DNA from: Castor canadensis
Taxonomy: Eukaryota > Chordata > Mammalia > Rodentia > Castoridae
Length of the DNA: 64,000 nucleotides
NCBI RefSeq assembly: GCF_047511655.1
Contig: NC_133392.1
Coordinates: 27,418,001-27,482,000 of the forward strand
Direction: 5' to 3'
The stretch's first letter is position 1. Each line of letters opens with the position of its first letter. Below the pieces are notes generated by a model. The model was not told the origin of the DNA, searched no databases, and saw only the letters and a list, made by a program, of their open reading frames with translations. Below are positions 34,382-49,300 of the stretch, piece by piece. The position numbers and the translations under genes are program-made.

Positions 34382-37300
34382 CTACAAAGGTAGAGAGGTA
34401 CAAACATGAAGGTCTCTTACCACACTTCCCAAACAGTGTTCTCAAATGCCCAACCAACTCCCAAATAGTGGATGAATAGCTGGCTAAAACTGACCCAATT
34501 TTAAGTTTGAGATATGGAAGAGTACACTTCTCCAGTCTTCCCACCCCCTTAGGAGCTTTGTATGTCAGGTAGTAAGTCAGCCCAGCTCCACTCTCAAAAG
34601 TTTAGGAACCCTTCTGAGGAAGGGATGAAGTATGCCAAAGCCTCAGGCCCTCCCCTCCACTCACCAAGATCAGAATAACTCCTCTTGCAGAACTGCCTGC
34701 GGCCCCCAAAGCAGAGATCAAAGGGTTGCTCATCTGCCTGACGCAACTTGTGGCCACTCTCAATGGCTGCAAATGCCTCCTCAGCATAGCGGTAAGTGAC
34801 GAAGCCATAGTTGTCACTGGTAGAGAGGTGAGCCATTTGGGCACATGTCATGAAGGCACAGCACCCCAAGGTACAAAGATGATTCTTATCCCAATGCCCA
34901 ACCCTCTGATTGTAGAAATGAAGGTGCCCCACACTGCCCAGCACCCAGAGCAAGAATGGAAGACAAAGAAACATCAAGGTAGGAGAATAGGACACAAAGG
35001 ACATCTTGACCTTGGGATCCAAGCTTACCCTTGGACTCGAAAGTGGATGGTACACTCCTCAATCTCTCCAAAAACAGAGAACCTCTGTTTCAGCTCTGAC
35101 CGAGTCATGCGGCCAGGTATCTTCCCAATGAAGACCACCCTTCTCTCTTCCTACGTTGGGTATCAAGGAAAAGCGATACTCTGAGCCAGAGTTGCAGCTA
35201 CAGGTGACGTTCTGAGCTCATGGCTCAGAGTAAGGCCCTCCTTCCATGACCTGCTCCCCTACTCACTATTGCACGCTCCTTCTGCAGTACTTTCTGCCTT
35301 TGGTAATGGTCATGTGAACGGTAAGAGCTGTACCTAGTAAGAGAAGTCTCATCAGCCCCTCCCAGACATAAAACAAGACTCACAGTTCTAGGCACCTGTA
35401 CCCCAATTTCATTGACTTTTGATACACATGCTTATGCTCACCACCGCCTCCTGTCACTTCTCCGGCGAGGGGATGGGGAACGAGAACGGCTTCGGGAACT
35501 GGATGATGAAGATGAGGAAGATGAGGATGAAGAGGAAGAGGAAGAGCATCTTCTGGAACGTCCAGAGGAACTGCAGCTGGACCTAGAGAATTAAAGAGCA
35601 TGCAGGAATGCTGGGAATAGTGCAGACATGCTCCATTTACCTCACCCAGGCCCAGCCCTGCTGCCTTGTCAGGAAGCTCAGAACCAAAGATAAAGCAGAG
35701 CAAAAGAAATCTAGAATCTGAAGTTCATAGAACTTGTAACTTTAGATAGATCTCAAATGTTTTAGCAGACTTCATTTTTATTTTCAATGATGCCACTGAA
35801 AATTAAAACACAGCCACGTGTGGTGGCATTCGCTTATAATCCCAAGGCTGAGGCACGAAGATTAAGAGTTTCAGGCCAGCCTGAGACTTTCTTTCAAAAA
35901 AAGAAAGAACAGCCGGAGGCCAGTGGCTCACAGCTATAATCTTTGTTATTCAGGAGGCAGAGATCAGGAGAATTGGTTTGAAGCCAGCCCAGGCAAATAG
36001 TCTGCGAGATCCTATCTCGAAAAAAACCCATCACAAAAGGGCTGGTGGAGTGGCTCAAGGTATAGGCCCCAAGTTCAAGCCCCAACACCGCAAATAAAAA
36101 AAAAAAAAGAAAAAGAAAAAGGGAAGAAAATTGAAAAACACATTTAACAAATCAGAAAGAGAAATAAAAATAAATGGCAACTCAGGAAGATAAAGGGTTG
36201 GACCCTAGTTCTCACAACCAACTCTATCTGTGGTGCCGCAGTTAGGTACCAGGGTCTCTGGTTACAACTGCTTTCCTACTATGTCTCAAAAGGGCATAAA
36301 GGAAGGTAATTGTGTTAGACCTAGAGTCGGAGCCATTTCTGGAGATATGTATCACTGCTGAAACCCAAAAATTCTGTTAAATTTCTCTGTTTCCGAGAAA
36401 AAAAATCTATCAGGAAATAGATAAGGCTATAGTAACATCCTACAGAATTGCCTCAGACACTTTCCTTAAAAGATTATTAAGGGAAAAACTGCTTCCCATT
36501 AACAATTAGCCTACTATGCCACATACCACCAAGAAAATATCACATGTAGACAGCATGTGAAGAAATCAACACAATCAAAATCAAACTCTCACAATCTCCC
36601 CAAGGCTCATCTCAAGAAACCAGATCTCAGCAATATCCTGAACTCCTTCAACAATCCATAAGAGGACAGAAGATGAAAGTCAAAGACAGAAATAAAAGAC
36701 TTATTAACAAACTACCCAAGTCAATGTATGTGAAAGCTTTTTTTTGTGTGTGTGTATGCTAAAGCTTTTAAAGTAAGGTGCAGAAGAGAGTACATGAACT
36801 TCCTAAATGGAGAGGATCTAACAGGCCAACAAAGCTCACCTTCGCCACCTCTTGTGGGGAGGGGAGAGGGACCTGGACCTGGACCGGGATCGGGATGAGG
36901 AAGACGTCGATGAGGATGAAGAGGAAGATGCTTCACTGGTCCGGTTGGACCCAGAGCTGACAGAACGGCTGCTGCGGCCACGACGGCCCTGCCAGCCCCG
37001 GCTTGGGGGGCTGGCTGACCTGCAGGCTTTTCGGTAACAGCGCATTGACCTCTGCTTGGCTGAGGGCTCAGGGGGAGTCCTAGTGTTCATGTCATTCCGG
37101 CAGGGTGAGGCCTCAGGAGACAACAAGGCAGATGGGGCAAGGCAAGGTGCTGAAGGATCTGCCTGCTCATTACTAGTCCTGTGATCAAGTGGCTCCTGGG
37201 AGGCAGTTGTGCATGAGAGTAGGGGAGTCGCTGAGCCCAGGGACAAAACAGGTTTGATAGTGATATCCTGATGGCGTTTGACATTCCATCGGGAGCCCAG

Positions 37301-40300
37301 CTCTGGTATGACTAGGGCAGGCATTTTTTGGGGGGGTGTCCTACTCCGGACACAATAGTCATGGTCCCCAGAGCCCACATGGACAGGACTAGGGCCATGG
37401 ACCCCTTCTTGGAGGCAGGCTGCAGCTGGATGTTTGGCCTCTGTAACTCCTTCAGGCTTCAGGGTTCCCTCCTGGGCGATGGACTTAGGAGATTTGGCTT
37501 TGGCCAGCAGTGAAACAGCAGCCAGGGGCTTCCATAACTGGTGGGGAGGGGTTGCTGGAGGGGTGAGCCCTGTGTGGGGAGGGAGGATGGAGATAGCAGG
37601 GTGAGAGCCAATTATACACTTCTAAATACTGTGTATCTAGGCTCAAGAGATCCCACTTCTTACAAAGTATACCAGGCTTAGTCAACAGCCCAACTTCTTC
37701 CATTTCAATTGTTCCTTCCCCCACGGTCCCCATCTTGAGGACCAGCTAGCTACAGTCCTCCTGAAACCGCCATCCTCTCAATTATTCAAACCCAGTGATC
37801 AGGTCCTATCTGATCTACCTCTCTCCATTCTAAGACCCGCCCCTCCATCCAATCTGACTACAGGTTGTGTCTTAACCTAGACTTGTGCAATAAAATTGTC
37901 TCTCTACTTACAGCTTCACACCTGTCCACCTATCTTCTATATTTCTGCTGAACCAACCATCCAAAAACCAATCTGATAAAGCTTTTCCAATTGCTTCTTC
38001 AATATACAGGAGAAAGTTCAAACAGCTTAAAATGGCATTCAAAGTTCCCATAATTAGATCTTTTGTTTACCACTTAGGCTTCATCTCATTTCACTCTGTC
38101 CACCACCCTAATAAACTACTACATTCCAGTCAAACCAACCTACTCACAATGCCCCTAAACACAGCAGGCTGGCTGTTTCTTCAGTTCACTCAAGCTATTC
38201 CTTTTGCTTAGAATTTCGTGTCCCCTAAATCTACCATGACTGATCAGTTATTTTTCTCAAGCCTCAGCTCAGGGGATAACCTATATAGCCCTTCCCTGGC
38301 TCCCCCCTTCAGATCTCACTAAAAATCACAGGTGCTTCTTTACACATCACCTCTTGATACTCAATATGCTTATTTGTTTACACATCTGCCCCCTAGACTG
38401 TGAGAACCTTAAGAATGGAGATCAGATCTCTGTATCCTCAATGCCTACACATACTTGATGCACAGCAGACATGGTACACCTACTGTACAAACTAATAACC
38501 AGAGTTTCCCAACCTGAACCCACCTGCCACGTTGGCCAGTTCTGGGGCTTGTAACCGGTCTAGGGGCCTCTTCTCCTGGGGAGTGTCAATGCTGCTGGTG
38601 GGGGGGAAAAGGGAAAGCCTGGTTCATTGCCTCAGTATCTTATACATCTGCTTTCTTCACAAAGCAATGGAAAAGGGGTGCGTGCAGAGAAGAATGGGAG
38701 GCCCAAACTGCCCTTATCATGGTCCTCTAACACAAAAGGGCCTTAGTGACTGAACTGTAGATTGGGTCTCAACTTAGCTCAATTCCATGAGGCAGGCTGG
38801 CTATGACCTTTAATACCACCCACCTCGTTCAAATCAGGAGCCTTGCCTACCCAGCTCAAAACAACCTGAAACCAATATAGAGAGGAATACACTTGGGAAA
38901 AATAGGATGGTATACCATGAACATGAAAAATGAAAAAGGCCTCTCACTGCTTGAAGGCTAGGGAGCAAAGGAGGCCCATGGGTGCTTGTGTCCTCCAAAG
39001 AGTCAGGGAAGTCCTAGCCATTAATATCTTCCCCCACTTTAAGTTGGTTATCACCAGTGTTGAGCAAGCTTAAAGTCTGCTAAAAGAAGGAAAGAAATCC
39101 CAAAAGCATGACTTGACAAGAGAAGATAAAAGGCACCTCCAGGGCATTTGGAATCTGACTGGAATCAGCTGGAGGGCAGTACACACCCTCCCACCCTCAT
39201 CACCCAGGCCAGTGCCTGGTAGTGATGGGCAGAGCAGGAAATGGGATAAAACTCTAGAGTCAACTGAACATCTCTGTAAGAGAGGCATCCAGTCGATGGT
39301 CCTGGAGCGCCGGCTGGCTGCTGACCAACAGCTGTAGGGTAACTCGCTCACGTCTCCATACTTACCCTGAGTTTCCTACAGCCAAGCTATCAGCAGGAGC
39401 CGGGAGAGGACACTCCTTTTTAGCTGCAAAGAAACCATACTAGTTAAAAGCCCAACCTGATGTTCCAGACTGAGGTAGTACAGACGGGCTTGTTTTGAGA
39501 CATGAAGAAAGTTCACTTTGCCTACACATTCCCTGTTGGGCTTTCCCAGACATTCCCAGACTGATCCTGTGGGTGACCAGGTACTATGTTTAATTATGAC
39601 TCTGCTCAGAAATACCTTGGTCCCCAATGAATATGAGGTAAGAGTCCAGATTCATAAGCCTAGTATTCAAGGTTCTACAAGACCTGTTTAATTAACTTCC
39701 TAGCCTCAGAGCCTACTATTCATTTGTTGAGGTACTGGGCTTTACACATACTAAGCATATATCACTGAACTACATCCTTAGTCCACAGCCTACTACTGTG
39801 TCATGTTTTTTATTCTGCCTTGTACTACAGATACCTGGTATTAACTCAGAAGCCATTTCTGCAGATTGTTTTCCACCGTTAGGGCATAAGCTCCTAATAA
39901 CAAGGCACAGTAGCCTCCACAACACCCAGAGCCATACCTTGTTTTGAGAAAGCCAAGCTACTCATTTGTTTTCCAAATGCACTATATGGAAATTCTTCCT
40001 ATGCCTCATATCTTTATTCAAGGCTCACCAAGAAAGTTACCTTCCGCTAGAAAAATGTCCCCAAGCATTCCCAACTTAACTGGAACTCCTCACCTATTCT
40101 TTTACAGTACTTGTTATGCTGTACTTTCACTGTCCCAAGCTTAGATTATTACCTCAGATGAATCTTGTCTCCTCATGACAATTAGGGGGCTGCTCTACAG
40201 GCTGCCACTGTCTGTCCCCTTTACTCCACGTAAAGCAACTAAAAGGCTGAGCCAAAAGGGAAGTATCAACAAAAAAGGGTTGGAGAGCTGAGGGCATAGC

Positions 40301-43300
40301 AAGTCGTATAGCTGTGGATTTACCCTAGTACCACAGAAACAAACAAACAAACAAAAAACCCTAAAACTCCCTGTAATCCCAGCTACTCAGGAAGTAGAGG
40401 TAGGAGGATCTATAGTTCATAGCCAGCCTGGGCAAAGTTACCAAGATCCTATCTCAAAAACAAGATACAAAAGTGTGAGGGGCATGGCTCAAGTGGTGGA
40501 GCCAAGCTCATCTAGCATGCACAAGGCCCTGGGTTCAATTACCAGCATTGTGCAAAAAAAAAAAAAAAGGAACAGAACTACCCAGGTTCCCTCACCTTCT
40601 GATTTCTCAAACTGTTCCAGCAGACTGGACAGATCTGATGCTTCAATTCCTGTGGAGGTACACAACATAGGATTAAAAAACAGTTCCTATCAACTGAGTA
40701 CACAGATCCCAGGAAAGCCCCCAAATCACCTCACTTCTCCCTTTACATGCCTCCCTACCCACTATACAAGGCAGCAACACAAAGCAAGGTTTCAAACAGT
40801 ACTGGTGGTGTCACTCAAGTGGTAGAGCTCCTGCCTAGCAAGTGCAAAGCCCTGAGTTTCAACCCCTAGGACCACAAAAACCAAAAAACCCATTCAAACA
40901 AAGCCAGGGCTCTGCCTGGCGAACACACTCCAAAGAAATCCAAAGGGCAGCCTCATGGAGGGTGTTCATTCTGTTCTACAAACACTCCCAACCAACTCTG
41001 GTATCCTCACACCAACTACACTAATGTGCTACTCACCAATCTCACTGATGAAAGCCTGTACCACATCCTCAGGACCCTGAGTACGTGGGGTGGGCAAGAA
41101 GGACAGCTTCCTTAGACGGGCTGGGTGGACAGCAGGCAGTTTGGGAACAGTGCTCTGCCTTAGCATGGGAGCAGCCTTGATAGCAGGAGAGAGGGGCTTC
41201 TCCCTGGGCCTGGACTCCTGGGTCTCAGGCTTTAGCCTTTCTGATTCAGGCTCCTCAACAGCCACACCCTCAACAGACAGACATGATGGAGCCTTGATCT
41301 GGGGGCTCTGCACCAGGGAGGACACCTGTTGTTTCAGATGGGGAGATGCAAGCACTGGCTTGACCTCCACCTTGGCGGGCTCTATCTGTGGAGCTATAGG
41401 GCTGACTGGCCCAAGACTGAGGGAAGGAGTCACTGGCACAGGAAGTACATTTTCAGGAGGGACAGCTGGAATGCCACTGGGCTCCACTTTGGGTGGAACA
41501 GCTCTCCCAACAGAGGCTGGAGGCAAAGGAGGTGGGGGAACAGCAGACCAGAATGGAGGTTGCTGTAGTCCTGGACCCCATCCCATGGGCCTATAGGTAC
41601 AGTTGGAGCTGTAAGGTGAGACTGGTGCAGGAGGGGGTACCCAAGGCACACTGCAAGTGGGGGGCACAGCATAGGTGCCAGGAGTACCAGATACTAGGGG
41701 CACCGTTGGTGGGGGGGTTAGGCAAGGATAGCCAGAAAGGGATACAGGGGGATAACAAGGCCAGGGTGGCACAGGGGCATAGTGAGTATAGGGATCAGGT
41801 GGCACTGGTCTCATAGACACTGGAAGACCAGGAGACTGCAAGGGAGGTGGGGGAAGACTGGGAACTCCTTGCCCATTTGCAGGAAGGGGCAGCATGGGAG
41901 GTATACCCAGTCCACCTGGGAGGAAAGGCAAAGGAGTGGGCACTGTGGGAGGCATGGGCCCAACAGGAGATATGGGCTGAACAGTAGGAGGGACAGGTCT
42001 TGCTGACAGTGGCATCTCTTGGGATGGCACCTGTTCAGTGGGAGTTGAGACCATGGGTTTGCTTGCAGTTGGTTCAGGACTAGGAGAAGCAGGGCTGGGA
42101 CCCACAGGCACAAAACAAGCCTCTTGGGGAGCTTCAGGACTTTTCTGCGGAGCTGTCCTCTTGGCTGGGGCTGGTGGGAGGACAAGACAAGGGATGTCTG
42201 CCAGCCCTGTGGGAGTCTCTGGGAGGCTGGGCCATTTCCCAGCTGGGGGCTGGGAACTCCTCTCTTCTGCCTCTGCTTGCCGTTGCTGCCTTCGACGACG
42301 GTACTCAGATAAGCTAAGAGGCCGAGGTCTAGCTTCCTGAGTTGTGGCACTGGAACCACTTTCCACCTTCAGAGGACCTACAACCTCTTTGACTTCAGGG
42401 TTGGTCCTCTTTGGAGGATCCAAAGACTCTGAGTCAAGGAGATGAGAAACTGAATTCCCCTGAACTGATGATGCAGCACGTCTGGGGTCAGTTGGTCTGG
42501 ACTTAACTAGCATAGGGTCAACTGGAGGCAGGTCACTGGGAATAGGGTCAATTGGCACTGGGTCAGTCAGGACAGCATCAATTGCTGACAAGTTATCTGG
42601 GATGGGAACAACCACTGCAGGGTCAATTACTGTCGAGTCAGATAGAACTGGGGTAGTCAACACTGTGTCAGCTGGGAGAGGGTCAACCAGCTCCGTACTG
42701 GCTGAAGTTGAGTCAACCGGTGCAGGATCAGCTACAGCAGGGGCACCTGCAGTAGGATCAACTCCAACAGAGTCAACTGGCATGGGGTCACTCTGAGCAG
42801 AATCAACCAATGAGACATGGGTTTGAACAGGGTTGGCTTGGATAGTATCAACCAGTTTGGGGTAGAGGTCTGGAGGATCTTCTTTAGAAGGACTACTTTG
42901 TCCAGCACTTCTATCCAAGTTCTCAGAGCCAGGTTTCTCCAAAGCAGCTGCCCAGGCCCGTGCCCAAGCCTGTGGCTTTCCCCTACCCTGGGGAGGCCCA
43001 GCTTCTCTTTGAAGTTCCTCCTGAGACTGTTTCTGCAAACTGCCTGCCTGAGAGGTCACTTCTGTAGCCATCGTAGACTGCCCACGAGAGGATGACCTCA
43101 GCCTTCTGGCATAGCCTTCCACACAGGATGTTGGTTGCTCCTTGCTCTTCTTCCTCCTGCCTTTTCTGGAAACTCTCTGGGAACCCAGTACTGCATTAGC
43201 AGGTGGGTTCTGAGGCCCTTTGGGTTCCACTGGCTCTATGACCTTCCTGGGTTCCAATAAGCAGACTGAGTCCAGAGACAACCCCTCTTCCTCAGGGCAG

Positions 43301-46300
43301 GGGACTACCTTGGGCACAGAAGCCTCTGCTTCTGACTCCAGTGTGGGCATGAGAAACTGCAAGGCAGAACTGACCTCTAGTGAGTCATCCAGGAGCACAG
43401 ACTGGGGTCCATTAGGGATCTGCCGAACCACAACTGGGATCTCCAGGTCATCACCAGCTGTAGCTGCCTGGCCCACAATTTCCAGCACCACACAACCCTC
43501 AGACAGTGTCAAATCATCTGGCTGCTCCTGAAGCTCATTCTCAAGTGATGCCAGGTGGGTGAGGTTGGGCAGGCAGTATGGATGCATGGCCCGTACCAAC
43601 TCACTCAGGGAAGAGATGCTCTCATCGCCAGGTATGGACACTGCTACCTTTCCTACTGTCGACTTGTCTTCCTCCTCGGGGCAGGCCAGGTGCATGGGGA
43701 AGTCTGGGATACTGCTCACAGAGTTGTCAAGCTCCGCAGCAAGCACCTGACCATTGAAGCTGGCCATGTCCTCCTCCTCTTCTCCATCACTACGCTGTTG
43801 GGGAGGAGGAGATTGGCCCCAGCGTGGTCTTGATCTTGGGGGTCTCCAACTAGGCAGCTTGGGGGAAGAGGTATCTAAGAAGGAAGGTGGGGAGAAGTCC
43901 CAAGGGGGATCTGAAAGAGACATCTCAACCTGCAGGAGAGAAGAAAAGACTCAGGAGGAGTTTTCTTCAGGAAAGCACTTTCCAGACCTGTCCTCACATA
44001 CTCCCCCCACCTGTGAGTTCCTGAGGGTCCCCAGGTCAGGCCTACCCCATTCACTCTAGTACTGCCTGTGCTGGGTCCCAGTGGGTCAATTGGGGTGATG
44101 AGGTCACGTTCTGGGGGTGTCCGAGAGAGTGTGAGCAGCTTGTGCAACTAAGAGGGATAAAAAGACCTGAAATCAGTTTGTGCTTCAGAGCTATATGAAC
44201 AGGCCTAAAGATATGGTTATAACTTTTGTACTCCCTCCCTGGTTCCACACTCACAGAGCCTTCTCGAGGTGACACAAGTAGCTCCGAGTCAGGAATGCTG
44301 TCAAATGGAGATAGGTTCTCAGAATCTGCATTGTCCAAAATCTCCGTCAGAGCTGTGAGCAGCGACATTTCATTCTGGTCCTCCAGAGATAACCTGCTCT
44401 GCTCCAGAAAGACAACAGGGAGGTCCCAACGACATCCAAATAACCTATGGGGCCACTAAGAAAGACTGGATGCCAAGAGAATCAGTCTCCCAAGCTCGGT
44501 TCAGCTCAGCTCAGCTCAATTTGCTAGCAAGAGGAATTTGAGTACCAGCAGGTATGGGTTTCAATCCATTTACCATTCACCAACTCTTCAGGACCAACAG
44601 AAACCTGCTAGACTTGAGCCATTTTTTTGTTTTGGTGGGACTGGAGTTTGATCTCAGGGCTTGCAAAGCAGCAGCGCTAACAGTGGAGCCACATCTCCAG
44701 TCCATTTTGTTCTGGTTATTTTGGAGATGAAGTCTTGCAAACTATTTGCCTGGGCTAGCTTTGAACCATGATTCTCACCATCTCAGCCTCCCAAGTAGCT
44801 AGGATTATAGGCATGAGCCACCAGCACCCACTAGACTTGAGTCTTAAACTTGGATTTTGCACACTCCCCCACCTTCAGGTAAGATGCAGGATGTTCAGCA
44901 AACAACTCTTGACTAGGTTGGAACTGGGCTCAAAAATAGATAAGCACCCTCTGGACATGCAAGTCAAGGGCTCATATAGGGAGGAAAGGCCTTGCACTAC
45001 AGTCTAAGCTAGCCTGGGCATTCTTACATGGACCATAATCTGATAGCCTGAAGCCTATCTCCCACCTAAAAACAAAAACACATGCTTTAAGAACTCAGGT
45101 TAGAGCAAGGTGCCAGTGACTCATGCCTGTAATCCTAGCTACTCAGGAGATCACAGTTTGGTTAGCCCTGGCAAATAGTTTGAGAGACTCTAGCTCAAAA
45201 AAACCCATCACAAAAAAGAGCTGGTGGAATGACTTGAGTGGTAAGAGTGCCTGCCTAGCAAGCCTGAGGCCCTGAGTTCAAACCCCAGTACTGCCAAAAG
45301 AAAAAAAAAAAAAAGGAACTCAACTTAGGTACCTAGTAGCCAAAGACCAGGGAGAGCAGAGTCATGCCTAAAATGACTTCAAAGATTTGAGGTACAGCTT
45401 CCTATGCAAAGCTTCTGTCTAAAGACCTCCATGCCTGACACTGATGGCTCACATCTGTAGTCCTAGCTACTCAGGAGGCAAAGATCAGGAGGATCTCAGT
45501 TTGAAACCCAGAGAAAGTCTGAGAGACCCTATCTTGCAAAAACCCATCACAAAAAAGAGCTAGTGGAATGACTTAAGGTGTAGGCCTTGAGTTCAAACCC
45601 TAGTACCATAAAATAAATAAATAAGTAAATAAATAAATAAATAAAATCTCCAAATCTAGCCCCAGCTCACCTCTCCAAGGCTCCCAAAATCCTCAATGAG
45701 GGAGATGAGGGAGGCATCCATGTAGCTCTGCATGGTCCCCAGCAGTGTCTCATCCTGCAGTATCAGCTCCTCCATTTCCAGGTCTTTCTCCCTCAGAGAT
45801 GGGCCCAGCCGAGACAGATTGACAAAGCCAGAATCATCCCCCTCTTCATGCAGCAGCACCTGGGACAAAATGGGGCAGAATTAAATGGGCATGGGCCCAC
45901 TGGGGGCAGCTAACTGATATGCTTGATAAACCAGGTATCCAGTCCCCTCACCAGTGGACCCAAACTCAGGAATTGCCCCACCAGTGCCAAATCTCTGGGC
46001 TAGTTAGGTAGAAAGAAGTATAATCCATAGACCAAAGTCCTATCCAGAATGGCAGTGTATTGGGAGGAAGAGTTTGGATGCCACTCACAAACAGCTGGAG
46101 CCAAAAGAGATTATTAAATTCAGAAGTAAAAACATCAAAAAGATCAAGATTAGCCCAGGCATAGAGATACATGCTGTAATTCCAGCACCTAGGAGGCTAA
46201 TAAAGAGAACTGTGAGTTCAAGGCCAGCCTGGATTACATAGCAAGACCTTGTCTCAAAGAAAAATCAAGATTGTTCAGAAGCTTTCTGCTTGCAGTGTGG

Positions 46301-49300
46301 AGGACACTAGATTTAAGGGTTTATCAAAGGAAGAAGTCAGCCATGAGACAATTCAGCTACAACAACCTACCTCAAATCCCACTTAGGCCTCTGCTGTCTA
46401 CTGAGGTCAAATCTACCTTCTTCAAGAAGACACTTCAGGGATCAAGTGGTAGAGTGCCAGACTAGCAAGCAGGAGGCTCTGAGTTCAAATGCCAAGAAAG
46501 AAAAAAAAACCCAAAACAAACAAAAAAGAAACCTCAGGCTTCCCCATCACACACTACTATCTTCTCATACCAACCCACATTTTTCTGTATTGTTTGCTCT
46601 TCTGACAATCACTTCTGATCCCACTAACCCTATGACATTCCTTCATCTCTTTTAAAACTGGATTTCAAGTTTCTTTGGGGTAAATAACCCTTTGGATTCT
46701 ATTAGTTTATATTCTTCTGGGCTTCCAGAAAAATTTAAATGTTTTTATACTCCCCATGTCTAGCAATGTCTTATAAATAACTAATATTCACATTCACATT
46801 TCTCTTTTTAGCGCCCCAACCCCATTAGGGATTGTGCACTATAAGCACACACTCTATCAATGAATCACACCCCCAACCATGTGCAATCCAACCTCTCTGT
46901 AGTAGTTCCAAGGGAAGGGTTCCATCCCCATTCCTACCAGTTAAAAGCCAAAGAAAAGGGGCTGGAAGCATGGCTCAAGAGGTACAGCACCTGCCTAGCA
47001 AGCATGAAGCCCTGAGTTCAAACCTCAGTACTGTGCCCCCTCCAAAAAAAGCCAAAGAAAAGAAAGCTTGATTCTTTTATACATGGAGAGGCCCCACCCC
47101 ACACACCTTCCTCTGACAGTAATAGCTTCAACCCTGTCACAACAGGGCCCGCCCAGACCTGTCAAGAGTGTGGGCATGTGCATGGCCAAAAATGGGACTG
47201 GTGAGACCAGGGCTCTAACTTCTACTATTGGGAAAATGGTGCAAAAGCCTAAGAACAGAATCAAACATTGAAAAACCAGACTTCCCGTCTGCAGCAAAAG
47301 GAAACTCAACACTTCACCTTCTCCAAAAGAAAAAAACAAAGAGTGTGACTATTCCCTCTTCCCCTCTTGAAAAAGTTGAGTTTCAGGCCCCAGGAAGAGG
47401 TAAGGCTGGTTAGAGACACTTTAGGAGATAGGCTCAGAGATCAAGTGAAAGGCAGCAAGTTTTAGGCACTAACCCCTCCCAGGTCTTCAACAATCCTGTA
47501 ATTACAACCAGAAGCTGAATAGCACCTGGCTCAGCAAGCAGACATAGGTGAGCAAGGAGCTTGCATCTCTACTTGCCCTGCCTCCTCCCTACCAGAGCCC
47601 CAGCCACTAGGCCAAAATCTCAAGACAATACCCAGCTCTACAAACCATTCATCTTCATCTCCATCAGAGAGGAACTAGAACCCCAGGCAAAGACAACTTC
47701 CCTTTTAAGATTTCACCCATTCCTTCATCCCCAAACAGCACAGTTCCCAGAGGACCAAGATCATCCAAGAATTAAGCCTAGGCTAAAAGAAAGCCAACTT
47801 CTGGCCCCGGTAACTTCAAAAACTCCCCATCTTATTCCTCCAGAGTTCAAAACCTACCATGGGCTGGAGGTGTGGCTTGAACGGTAGAGCACTTGCCTAG
47901 CAAGCCCAAGGCCCTGAGTTCATAAATAAATGGTCATAAATAAATAAATCAGCCAGAAACTTCTTTAAATGTCTCAGTTCCTGAGATCCTGGTAAACATC
48001 TTTAGTAGCAATTTACTACCCTTAACACTAGGTTTAAACTCCTTAATATGGCCTACAGGGGTTCTGGTTTTCTCCACTAAGACTCTTCTATCTACCTTGT
48101 CCTCTTCCACTTGTTTGCTATGGTCTCTCGGTTCCTCCAATAAGCTATGTTTTCACCCTTCACACTATTTCCTCTGATGGAAGTTTTTCACATTCATTCA
48201 GTCTTGGGGTCTCATCTTAAAATGTTCCTCCCAGATCCTGCAAAGTACTTTACTACTACTGATTTTATAATCCCAAATATCCAAAATTTCCTTTTGTCCC
48301 ACTCATCATCAAGTATTATCTGTCTACCCTGATTAAAACATAAGATCCTGAGCCAGGCACTGGTGGTTCCTGCCTATAATCTTAGTTACTGGGAAGCCAA
48401 GATTAGGAGGATCTCAATTTGAGGCCAGCCCAGGGAAATAGTTTGAGAGACCCCATTGCAAAATAACAAAAGCAAAATGGACTGAAGATGTGGTTCAAGC
48501 GGTAGAGCACTGGCTTTGCAAGCACAAAACAGAGTTCAAATGCCAGTCCCACAGAACAAAAAACAAAAACTTAAGATTCTGAGGACAAGGATCATTCATG
48601 CTTGTGTGATTTACCAGTGTATTCTCTGCACCTAAACATAATGCCATTTCAATAACTAGTTGGTTGGTTGACTACCTTACACATTTGTTAGAGACAAAGA
48701 CCTTGTCCAACCCCAAATGACCACCTAACTTATGTTACACCCGGATCTTTGATCCTTCCTGCCTGACCCAGAGAGTAAGCAGCACCAGCCACAAAAGCTG
48801 GAGACATTGCTCAGGTGGTAGGGTGCCTGCTTGACAAGTGCAAAGCACTAAATTCAAACCCCAGTACCCCCCTCTCCAAAAAAATATGAGACCTTTAAAA
48901 AAATAAGTGTGAGAAAGGGTACATTGATCCCATATTCATACCCTAGAAGCCATTCTTCCCTGGACAAAGGCCTAGAATGGTCTGCTGGACCACCAGGCAG
49001 CCTACAGCCCAACCCCCCACCTAGAAAAAAAAAATGCTGTCAAGGACTCAACTTGAGTGAAGTCTTCACAATTAAAACACTTATTTTCCTCCTCATTAGA
49101 AAAACTTCTGGGAGGTAGTGGTTTATCTTTAGTATGAAAATTGCCCTGAAATTTAGCACCCAATTATGAGATAGTAGAATAAAGATAAAAATATACATTA
49201 ATTTAGGGCCAAAAAGGTATATTTTATATTTCTGAAATTATATGGAACTCAACGTTAATACTTAACATTGAGAAAAAAAGAAAATCTATTCTTGATTAGG

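Noticed and set aside
41090-43833. Many plus-strand ORFs up to 168 codons opposite PPRC1 exon 5
   Set aside because: Antisense shadows of a long GC-biased coding exon; no splice structure or recognisable protein.
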